The notes beneath the pieces were generated by a model. It saw only the letters and a list, made by a program, of their open reading frames with translations. It searched no databases and was not told the origin of the DNA. Shown piece by piece: positions 1-6,416 of a stretch of DNA of 7,381 nucleotides. The stretch covers positions 1 through 7,381 of the forward strand of contig CALKWO010000394.1 in the NCBI GenBank assembly GCA_938003875.1. Direction: 5' to 3'. Position numbers and translations under genes: made by a program. The DNA is from an uncultured bacterium. GTDB taxonomy: Bacteria; Planctomycetota; Uabimicrobiia; Uabimicrobiales; JABWCH01. Each line of letters opens with the position of its first letter. Positions within the stretch are counted from its first letter, which is position 1.

Positions 1-92
1 GAGTAAGTATTACTTCTATCCGCTTAAAATACTTTTTTTCTTCCTAGAAGCTGCGTAACGTAGGACGATTCATTCATTAAATTATATAATCA
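1..92. other. Non-coding region downstream of the giant kinase
   Basis: No gene is visible in these 92 bases. They contain a perfect ten-base palindrome ATTATATAAT (81-90) directly after the kinase stop and a short AAGTA-T-TACTT inverted repeat (5-15). Neither has the GC-rich stem plus T tract of an intrinsic terminator on the minus strand, so the end of the giant kinase transcript is not apparent here. Confidence 0.5.
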
Positions 93-3000
93 CTACTGTG
101 TTTTTTTTAGTGTCCTGAGCAACATCAGGGTATTTTGCATTCTTTTTGCATCTTCTAGCTGATTTTTCACTTTGAAGATTTCTGCTTTCAAGACATTGGC
201 TTCATAGTACCAGGGGAAGCGATAGAGAAACGTGTTAAGAAGCCTTTCCGCCTGCTCATAGTTTTTGTTATGGTAGTATAGTTTGGCCAGCCAGAACTGG
301 TAAGTCGGAAATTCTTTGTTCGATTCCCAAGCTTTTTTCATATCCGCAAGGCTTTCCTCGTATCGTTTGCTTACATAATACACCAGACCTCGTTCAAAAA
401 AATAGCGTGGATTGTCTGGGTCTAAAAGCAAAGCCTGGGAAAGATAGTGAGAAAATACATCGTAGGATGTCACTGCTGGTGTAGTTTCATCGCTTTTCCA
501 TCTATCCAACCTCACTACCATCTCATGAAAAAATGCTAACTGGACACTATGCCAATCCCATTTGATTTCTTCTGGAGGATAAAAGTTAAAGATGTCCTGC
601 AAAATCTTGCTATAGCCAAGAGCTGCTGTTTTTTTAAAGGCTTTATCTTCATTTTGTATTTTTTCATGAATGCTTTGTGCTTTCTTTTGATCGTACTTTC
701 CTAATATAGAAATCAGACACATAGCAGCAGCAGAGCGAACCTTGAAATCAGGGTCCTTCAAAAATTTTACTATATGGTTAAGACCTTCTGGTTTGTCTCC
801 TGACATTATCCCACATATCGCTCCAAATCGAGTATAAGAATCAGGGCTTTGCAGGTAGTTTAGAATAAATTGTGTTCCAAATTTTTTCCCCCACCTTCCC
901 AGAATAGAAAAAACGATGATTCTCATACGCTCATCAGGATCCTGGAATAAGCTGTTTGCTACCATAAGCATAGAAGTTGGGTCTTTTTTTATACTATTGC
1001 TTGCTCCCAGGAGAACAGCCAGCCTGAAAATCAAAGGCTCGTTGGGATTTTTCACCAATGGCATAACCGAATCTAAAGCCATAATATGAGCTAAAGAAAT
1101 AATGGCCTGCAATCGTATGGAATCGTTTTCTTCTTTCATGAAGCTTTTAAGAACCTCTGTGGATTTAGGATTTTCGAATTTAGCCAGTTGGAAAATGGCA
1201 ATTCTTCGTATCTCTAAATTTTCATCCTTTACTGCCTCCAGAAGAAAGGGAAAATCCTCTGTTATAGCAGTCGTAGGTTCTTTTTTTTCAATGGGATCAA
1301 AATTCCAGAAAGAAGCATGGGCATAAAGCCTTTGCTGAGGATAGGGAGAAGAAAAGGCTTTTATCAACTCTGCTTTGGATATTTTATCTTCTGTCCATCT
1401 TAAACGAGAGGCAGCGACCAGGCGTACATTCGGGTCAGGATCTTTCAAAAAAACATTCTTTAAGACTTCTGTATATTCTTCTGGAATGTACCGAGCAGCA
1501 ATGGCTCTCAAATAGGGTTCTTCAAAAGTAGGTAGTTTTTCAAAAAATTGTAAAGCATCTAAGTTTTTTCTTTGCTGGATAATAACACAAGAGCTAAAAA
1601 GCCTTATAACGCTATCCTTGCTTTTACAAGACTCTAGCAAAGTTACGTATGCTTCAGGAATTTTCAGATCGCAAAGCATTCTGGCAGCAAGGAATCTCAT
1701 CATATTAGGGGAAGATTTATCTTCTAAAATATGGGAAAGGCATCGAATTCCTTTATCCCCTGTATGGTAGATTTCTTTGATGGCTTCCATGTCTTTAGCA
1801 CTGTAATAACGCACCAGACAAGAGAATAAAATGATTTTCTGCTCTTGAAAATACTTTTGTCGGATTTGCTCTGCAATTTTAGAAAGCCTTTGGATTACAG
1901 AATGGCGATGTTTTTTATTTTGGATTTCTTTTTCTAAAAGAGATTGAAGATCTGGTTCATAGTACATTGCCAGAAGGCTGCTATTTACTATACTATGTAC
2001 CGAAGGAGAATCGTTCTCTATTAAACCTCGAATCGCAATTTCTGCTTTTTTGGCATCCCATTTTTTTCTGGTACGTATCTCTTGCTTTAAAAGTAAGGAT
2101 TTTTGTATATATTCTGACTGTAAACGCTGCGCATCCTGTGCAAATAGATCAATGCTCTTGGGATCAAAGCTGTAGTGGTATTTTCCTAAAATGATCCTGA
2201 GTTCCAGAATTTTGTGTAAGAATTGCTGCCTGAAGGCATTCTGGCTTATATTTAGAATAGGTTCGAGAAAGTCTGGCTCCAGTTGCTGGCATTTAAAAAA
2301 ATCCTCTTCTGCTTTATCGAATTGCTCTAATTCCGAATAGGCTTTGCCTCGTTTATTGTAGTAAATCGCTTTCCATGGTTCTAAAGTAATGCACCAGGAA
2401 AACGATTGCACTGCCTGAGCATAGTCTTTGCATTCCATCGCTGTATTGCCTAAGATCCATTGAGCATGGACATTTTCGGAAGATGTTTTGTAAGCTTTTT
2501 TTAAATATTCTAATGCCTTATCGAATTTTTTTTGAGAATAGTAGATTTCGCCTAAAAGAATATGTATGTTCTCTTGGTATGAAACGCCAAGAGTAAGTGC
2601 TTTCTCTAAAAGATCAATGGATCTCGCTTCTTCTTTATCCTGCTGAGCAATAACTCCCTGGTAATAAAGTGCCTGGGCTTTCATCTCTCTGGGCAGTTCT
2701 TTTTCTATGCTTTGCAAATGTTTTTTGACCAAATCATACTTCTTAGCATAAAAAGCTGTTCTGGCAATTTTAAAAAGAATTTCTTTTTTAGATTTATCTT
2801 TTTGGTATATTTCTTCATAGCAGGAAATAGCCTGCTCATAGTTTTTTAGTTGAAAATCCATATTTCCCAATGCTTCCAGTACCCAAAAGACATCTTTTTC
2901 TTCTGTAGCTTCTTCCCTGGCATTGCCATAGGCATCTTTAGCCTCCTGAAAGTATCCTGCCTTTTCCATCCATTGGGCTTTCATAAGTAAAGAGGCAAAA

Positions 3001-4889
3001 TTGGGGTTATATTCTGCCATAGAAGAAATATCGTTTAAAGCTCTATCATTTTCTCCCATAGAAGAATAAATCTCGGCTCGCAGGAGGTAAGCCTTTTCAC
3101 ACAAAGGATATTTGCTCAATACCATTTCAAGATAGTTCAATGCCTGGTTTGTCTCTTTTTTCTGGATGTATTCTTCGATCCTCGCAAGCCATTGCTTTGC
3201 TTCTATATTTTGTTGATTGCGTGCAAAGTCTATTATTTTTTTTGCTTCTTCTTTTTGGCCTGATTTTTGTAATATCTTACCTTTGTGATAAAAAGCCTGG
3301 GAAGTTTGATTTTCTTTTTTCTGTAAGTATTTTTCTATCTGTTGCAATGCCTTTTCATAGTTCCCTTTATCATAGGACAGAAGGCTTTTATGGTATAGAA
3401 TTTCTTCTTTATCTGTCAGCAAGCTCTCTGCTTTCACTAAGGCCTGTTCTGAATCTTCAAATCTATCCAGTTGTCTGTACAGCAAAGATAATTCCAGATA
3501 AAAGGCGGGCGAATGGTCTAACTTTTTAGCATTGTTGAGAAGATACTGGAGCGATTCGTGATACTGGCCTTTTTCGTATAATTTTTTGGATTCTGAAAAG
3601 ACATGCTGCTCTTCGAGTTTCTTTTGGCTAAATTCCTGTGCTTTTTTAGCCTGGAAAAAATGCAATCCATAGACTAAAAGAAAAATAAATGCTACTATAG
3701 GCAAATAAATACCCATGATTTTTTTGAGCTGCTTGCGATTTTTTCGTGCAAATCGGGCCAGGTAAGTACGTACGTTGATTTTTTTTGCCATGACTTTTTC
3801 TCCAGAGCAAAAGCGTTCTAGGTCTTTTGCCATTTCTTCTGCCCTGTTATAGCGAAATTCTGGAGATTTTTCCATGGCTTTCTGGCAAACACAAAGCAAC
3901 CCATCAGGAATGTCCTTCGGCCATGCAGGCTCTTCCTCTACGATTTTGCGATAAAGCTCTGTAACCGTTTCTGCTGTAAAGGGCAGGGAAGTCGTCAAAA
4001 CCTGATACAAAACGACTCCCAGGCTATAAATATCGCTTTGCCTTCCTATTTTTCGTTTTAGCCCTTGCACCTGCTCAGGAGACATGTAAAAGGGAGTTCC
4101 CAATGCAGTTCCTGTTTGCGTTAGAAGGGATGTGCTATCGATGAATTTTGCCAGGCCAAAATCGGTTAAATAGGGCTCCTGGTCTTTATCCAGAAGAATA
4201 TTGGATGGTTTTATGTCTCTATGCAAAATGTTTTTTTCATGAGCATAGTCAAGAGCGTATGCGATTTTAATCACTATACGAATTTTGTCAACGAGAGGTA
4301 CATCAGAAGCGATCCATTTCTCGAAAGTACCACCATCGATATATTTCATGGTGAAATAATGATAGTTTTGGAAATCTCCGACGCTATATATAGGAATGAT
4401 GTTAGGATGTACCAGGCTGGCAGTAGCCTTTGCTTCCCTGAAAAAACGCCTGATTTGCTGTGCATCAGCCGATGTTCCACCAAGAAGCACTTTCAATGCC
4501 ACAGTTCTTTTCATATCCCTTTGATAAGCCCTATACACGATCCCCATCCCACCTCTTGCAATTTCATTTATGATTTCATGACCTGCGAATTCTGATCCAA
4601 CGATCCCCATCGTTCCGCTTTTCTCCTGTATCTCTTCTTTAGGTAAAGGCGCAGGAGGCACTGATGGCTGTACTGACCTCATATTTTTTATGATCTGAAC
4701 CAGATCAGACATAGCAAGATAGCGTTTTTGCACCAGAGTTTGACCAAGATTGATATTTTGACGATTACAATCTTGCAGGCTGATCTTCAGAATCTCTTCG
4801 GAGATCATGGTTTTCTTTCTCAGCTCCTCCGCTAGACGATTGTTGAGAGCTTCCACACTCCTTATAGTGCTTTCTGATGGATTTGACAT
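93..4889 (-). CDS. Giant membrane Ser/Thr protein kinase with TPR and HEAT-like repeat arrays
   Basis: A 1598-residue Hanks-type (PknB-like) Ser/Thr kinase. Residues about 15-72 form a short helical module, then a Pro-rich linker (73-85). The kinase domain spans about 101-361 and is complete: glycine loop 111-119 (ARGGMGIVY), Lys133, Glu152, HRDIKPSN 223-230 with catalytic Asp225, DFG 243-245, GTPFYMSPEQ 264-273, Asp286 and Arg346. A hydrophobic segment at about 391-412 follows a basic stretch and is probably one membrane helix. Residues about 430-875 look like roughly 13 TPR units, 880-1040 are helical without clear repeats, about 1045-1430 read as some ten HEAT-like units (for example around 1150-1160, 1220-1235, 1378-1390), and about 1475-1590 hold three more TPR-like units. 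By analogy with PknB the kinase faces the cytoplasm and the roughly 1190-residue tail lies outside it; basic residues on both sides of the helix leave this open. The tail is probably a protein-binding scaffold or sensor; ligand and substrates are unknown. ATG is preceded by GGGAGAG five bases upstream. The stop is TAG. Confidence 0.93.
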   Translation of the reverse strand: MSNPSESTIRSVEALNNRLAEELRKKTMISEEILKISLQDCNRQNINLGQTLVQKRYLAMSDLVQIIKNMRSVQPSVPPAPLPKEEIQEKSGTMGIVGSEFAGHEIINEIARGGMGIVYRAYQRDMKRTVALKVLLGGTSADAQQIRRFFREAKATASLVHPNIIPIYSVGDFQNYHYFTMKYIDGGTFEKWIASDVPLVDKIRIVIKIAYALDYAHEKNILHRDIKPSNILLDKDQEPYLTDFGLAKFIDSTSLLTQTGTALGTPFYMSPEQVQGLKRKIGRQSDIYSLGVVLYQVLTTSLPFTAETVTELYRKIVEEEPAWPKDIPDGLLCVCQKAMEKSPEFRYNRAEEMAKDLERFCSGEKVMAKKINVRTYLARFARKNRKQLKKIMGIYLPIVAFIFLLVYGLHFFQAKKAQEFSQKKLEEQHVFSESKKLYEKGQYHESLQYLLNNAKKLDHSPAFYLELSLLYRQLDRFEDSEQALVKAESLLTDKEEILYHKSLLSYDKGNYEKALQQIEKYLQKKENQTSQAFYHKGKILQKSGQKEEAKKIIDFARNQQNIEAKQWLARIEEYIQKKETNQALNYLEMVLSKYPLCEKAYLLRAEIYSSMGENDRALNDISSMAEYNPNFASLLMKAQWMEKAGYFQEAKDAYGNAREEATEEKDVFWVLEALGNMDFQLKNYEQAISCYEEIYQKDKSKKEILFKIARTAFYAKKYDLVKKHLQSIEKELPREMKAQALYYQGVIAQQDKEEARSIDLLEKALTLGVSYQENIHILLGEIYYSQKKFDKALEYLKKAYKTSSENVHAQWILGNTAMECKDYAQAVQSFSWCITLEPWKAIYYNKRGKAYSELEQFDKAEEDFFKCQQLEPDFLEPILNISQNAFRQQFLHKILELRIILGKYHYSFDPKSIDLFAQDAQRLQSEYIQKSLLLKQEIRTRKKWDAKKAEIAIRGLIENDSPSVHSIVNSSLLAMYYEPDLQSLLEKEIQNKKHRHSVIQRLSKIAEQIRQKYFQEQKIILFSCLVRYYSAKDMEAIKEIYHTGDKGIRCLSHILEDKSSPNMMRFLAARMLCDLKIPEAYVTLLESCKSKDSVIRLFSSCVIIQQRKNLDALQFFEKLPTFEEPYLRAIAARYIPEEYTEVLKNVFLKDPDPNVRLVAASRLRWTEDKISKAELIKAFSSPYPQQRLYAHASFWNFDPIEKKEPTTAITEDFPFLLEAVKDENLEIRRIAIFQLAKFENPKSTEVLKSFMKEENDSIRLQAIISLAHIMALDSVMPLVKNPNEPLIFRLAVLLGASNSIKKDPTSMLMVANSLFQDPDERMRIIVFSILGRWGKKFGTQFILNYLQSPDSYTRFGAICGIMSGDKPEGLNHIVKFLKDPDFKVRSAAAMCLISILGKYDQKKAQSIHEKIQNEDKAFKKTAALGYSKILQDIFNFYPPEEIKWDWHSVQLAFFHEMVVRLDRWKSDETTPAVTSYDVFSHYLSQALLLDPDNPRYFFERGLVYYVSKRYEESLADMKKAWESNKEFPTYQFWLAKLYYHNKNYEQAERLLNTFLYRFPWYYEANVLKAEIFKVKNQLEDAKRMQNTLMLLRTLKKTQ

Positions 4890-4894
4890 ATTTT

Positions 4895-4910
4895 CTCTCC
4901 CACTGTGGGA
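4895..4910 (-). promoter_or_regulatory. Ribosome-binding site of the giant kinase overlapped by a palindrome
   Basis: GGGAGAG (4901-4895) lies five bases before the ATG and is the likely Shine-Dalgarno sequence. It overlaps a perfect inverted repeat, TCCCAC-T-GTGGGA on the plus strand (4898-4910), with six-base arms around one central base. As RNA it could form a five-pair hairpin that partly hides the Shine-Dalgarno sequence; as DNA it could be an operator. Either role is inference. Confidence 0.5.
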
Positions 4911-4928
4911 ATTGTTTGCTATTTTTTC

Positions 4929-4964
4929 AAAAATACAACAAAATTACCAGGGCTTTGCCCCTGG
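4929..4964 (-). terminator. Candidate rho-independent terminator after the nnrD-kinase operon
   Basis: Read on the minus strand, the CCAGGG/CCCTGG hairpin is followed after three bases by a T-rich tract (4943-4929) broken by two Gs and an A. A GC-rich stem plus U-rich tail suits an intrinsic terminator, and it sits between the small kinase and the giant kinase. The interrupted T tract and six-pair stem make it weak to moderate, so read-through is likely. Confidence 0.4.
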
Positions 4965-4990
4965 CTATTATATTCAGCCCCTTCGGGGCT
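4947..4990. repeat. Paired GC-rich hairpins, REP/BIME-like
   Basis: The left hairpin is CCAGGG (4947-4952) pairing with CCCTGG (4959-4964) around a six-base loop. The right one is AGCCCC (4976-4981) pairing with GGGGCT (4985-4990) around TTC. An 11-base AT-rich spacer joins them and contains TATAAT on the minus strand (4974-4969). Two compact hairpins with a short fixed spacer between genes is the layout of dispersed palindromic repeats such as REP/BIME elements. From memory, similar hairpin pairs recur in several bacterial genomes; a genome search would decide. Confidence 0.6.
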
Positions 4991-5026
4991 AAGATTGGAA
5001 TAAGATTACATCACTTCTCCCTTGAG

Positions 5027-5128
5027 TTGCATACAGAGTCAAATAATAAATGAACTCAGATAATTTTTAAACTTCGTGTTCTTCGTGGTTAAATTTTTTT
5101 TATTTGTGTTTCTTTTTAATGTATGCAA
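5027..5128. repeat. 102-base segment bounded by perfect 8-base inverted repeats
   Basis: TTGCATAC (5027-5034) is the exact reverse complement of GTATGCAA (5121-5128). The two arms enclose the CCACGAAG-type repeat. The segment could be a small non-autonomous repeat unit with terminal inverted repeats, or the arms could pair in RNA. No flanking target-site duplication was seen, and one 8-base match in a few hundred AT-rich bases may be chance. Confidence 0.3.
5071..5092 (-). repeat. CCACGAAG-type dispersed intergenic repeat
   Basis: The minus strand reads TTAACCACGAAGAACACGAAG, two tandem nine-base units (CTTCGTGTT 5072-5080 and CTTCGTGGT 5081-5089 on the plus strand). A degenerate third unit may follow at about 5101-5119. 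From memory this sequence occurs between genes in many unrelated bacterial genomes; it translates as TTKNTK and so creates spurious short proteins. Its function is not settled. Confidence 0.65.
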
Positions 5129-5142
5129 TCCATCCAAGATGC

Positions 5143-5187
5143 GCTGTAAAGTGCATTTAGCACTAAAACTATAATTTCCTATACAGC
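5143..5187 (-). terminator. Nested inverted repeats just after the small kinase stop, weak terminator candidate
   Basis: GCTGTA (5143-5148) pairs with TACAGC (5182-5187), and inside them AGTGC (5150-5154) pairs with GCACT (5160-5164) around ATTTA. The structure lies within about 60 bases downstream of the kinase stop. There is no proper T tract after it on the minus strand, so it may only protect the mRNA end, or be accidental. Confidence 0.25.
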
Positions 5188-5198
5188 TAGATAACAAA

Positions 5199-6404
5199 TT
5201 ATTTCGTCCCTGTAAATAAAAGGAAAAGCAAGAGAATGCAAAGGAGTACGATGATTGCCTGGTAAAAGTATTCTCTATGGCGAAGAGAGGCCACTCTGTC
5301 TTCCATTTTATAATAGTCTGGCAAAAGGACAGCCGCCAATTCTGCTCTGGCGATAGTGGATTTGCCTGGATCAATGCGGTCTGTTTTAGGATGATTGCCT
5401 TGCTTGACGAGGAGGAGGTCTCTTTTCAGTTCATCATAGCTTTGATAGCGATCCTGGGGGGCTTTTGCCATCATTTTTTCTATGACGGTGCATAGGCCAT
5501 CGGGCAGGGAGGGGTTGAGCGTTTTAGGAGAAGGAATTGCAGCTTTGATATGCTGGCGAATCACCATAGACTCCGAGCCTTCATAGGGCACGCTTGCTGT
5601 TACCATGCGATAGAGCATAGAGCCTAAAGAATAAATATCGCTTCGATAGTCCAGGTTTTCTTTTCCCATGGCCTGTTCAGGGGACATGTAATCGGGTGTT
5701 CCCAGAACAAAGTCATCTGTGCTGAACTTTTCGCTGAGCTGTGCCTTTACAAACCCAAAATCTCCTAGTTTGGCAATCTCCTGCGCATTGATAATAACGT
5801 TGCTAGGCTTAATATCCCTGTGTACGAGATTTTTAGACCAGATGTACTGCAAGGCATCCAAAACTTGTAGGGCAATATCGAGAGCCTTTTGCAAAGGCAA
5901 AGGCCCATCTTTTTCGATCATTTCCTCCAGGGTTTGCCCCTTGACATATTCCATAGAGAAATAGTATCTTCCCTGGTCGTAGCCTATGTCAAAAACCTGG
6001 ATGAGGTTTACATGAGACAACTGTCCTGCGACACGGGCTTCCAGAAGAAATCTCTTTCGGAATTCCATATCTTTCATCCATTTGGAATACAAAACCTTAA
6101 GCGCAACATATCGTTTCAGGGATAGTTGTTTCGCCAGATACACTACACCCAATCCGCCTTCCCCTAAAATGGCTTTTACTTCATAGCCCCCGAATAGCAG
6201 ACGCTTGCTATCTCTGTCCTGCAATAAAAGATCAATGTCCTCCTGCTCTATCCACTGTTTTTCAAGGGCGATTTCCCAAAGTTTTTTTTGGAAAAATGGG
6301 CCTTCTTGTGATTGCAGATTTTTGCATTCCTGAGCTTTTTCTGCAGTCAGATATCCCTGTCGTATGGCAAGATGAATGAAATTTTTTTCTGAATTTTCTT
6401 CCAT
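5199..6404 (-). CDS. C-terminally membrane-anchored Ser/Thr protein kinase
   Basis: A 401-residue Hanks-type Ser/Thr kinase. Residues about 8-62 form a helical module resembling that of the giant kinase downstream. The kinase domain runs from about 72 to 335 with every key residue: glycine loop 80-89 (LGEGGLGVVY), Lys103, Glu122, HRDIKPSN 195-202 with catalytic Asp197, DFG 215-217, GTPDYMSPEQ 235-244, Asp256 and Arg319. A polar juxtamembrane linker (about 336-378) ends in basic residues, then a single hydrophobic helix (about 380-398) with only about three residues after it. The catalytic part should therefore lie in the cytoplasm with no external sensor. The activation segment (221-234) holds Ser/Thr residues suited to autophosphorylation. 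The start at 6404 was chosen because GAGG motifs precede this ATG and because the longer in-frame version from 6539 would overlap nnrD by about 130 bases with a non-kinase-like sequence. It lies five bases after nnrD. Substrates cannot be told from sequence. Confidence 0.94.
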   Translation of the reverse strand: MEENSEKNFIHLAIRQGYLTAEKAQECKNLQSQEGPFFQKKLWEIALEKQWIEQEDIDLLLQDRDSKRLLFGGYEVKAILGEGGLGVVYLAKQLSLKRYVALKVLYSKWMKDMEFRKRFLLEARVAGQLSHVNLIQVFDIGYDQGRYYFSMEYVKGQTLEEMIEKDGPLPLQKALDIALQVLDALQYIWSKNLVHRDIKPSNVIINAQEIAKLGDFGFVKAQLSEKFSTDDFVLGTPDYMSPEQAMGKENLDYRSDIYSLGSMLYRMVTASVPYEGSESMVIRQHIKAAIPSPKTLNPSLPDGLCTVIEKMMAKAPQDRYQSYDELKRDLLLVKQGNHPKTDRIDPGKSTIARAELAAVLLPDYYKMEDRVASLRHREYFYQAIIVLLCILLLFLLFTGTK

Positions 6405-6416
6405 TTCCTCTACCTC
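6405..6416 (-). promoter_or_regulatory. Ribosome-binding site of the small kinase, inside the nnrD 3' end
   Basis: The minus strand reads GAGGTAGAGGAA directly before the kinase ATG at 6404. The first GAGG has an eight-base spacer, the second a closer one. The nnrD TAG stop (6412-6410) sits inside this motif. A ribosome terminating on nnrD would therefore be on the start site of the kinase, which points to translational coupling. The motif also decides the kinase start at 6404. Confidence 0.8.

Larger units (their letters stand above)
4890..5198. other. 309-base intergenic region rich in repeats between the two kinases
   Basis: No credible gene is present. From right to left the region holds a nested inverted repeat just after the small kinase stop, an inverted-repeat-bounded segment containing a CCACGAAG-type repeat, two direct copies of TAAGATT (4990-4996 and 5001-5007), a pair of GC-rich hairpins, an AT-rich stretch and the ribosome-binding site of the giant kinase. 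Apart from TATAAT between the hairpins (which lacks a good -35), no convincing promoter for the giant kinase was seen, so it may depend partly on read-through. Confidence 0.75.

Noticed and set aside
101..108. Run of eight T (A on the coding strand) near the 3' end of the giant kinase, as a possible phase-variation site
   Set aside because: It lies a few codons before the stop, so slippage would change only the last residues. A similar run at 3236-3243 is a normal run of Lys codons in AT-rich DNA.
3140..3529. Plus-strand open frame of 129 codons with hydrophobic stretches
   Set aside because: It is antisense to the TPR array of the giant kinase; the hydrophobic residues come from Lys/Glu-rich codons read backwards. 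No ribosome-binding site or family signal.
4221..4595. Plus-strand open frame of 124 codons
   Set aside because: It lies wholly antisense to the conserved catalytic core of the giant kinase and resembles no known family.
93..4889. Possibility that the giant kinase is an assembly fusion of a kinase and separate TPR and HEAT genes
   Set aside because: The frame is open throughout, with no internal ribosome-binding site plus start at a domain border that looks like a real gene start, and the repeats run on without a break in composition.
4890..5198. CRISPR array, tRNA or riboswitch in the intergenic region
   Set aside because: There are no regularly spaced repeats of CRISPR length, no cloverleaf with the expected tRNA arms, and no recognised riboswitch core; only short hairpins and dispersed-type repeats are visible.
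5039..5374. A 111-codon minus-strand open frame downstream of and overlapping the small kinase
   Set aside because: It overlaps the kinase 3' end by about 175 bases in another frame, shows no family resemblance, and its end (TTKNTK) is the translation of the CCACGAAG repeat.
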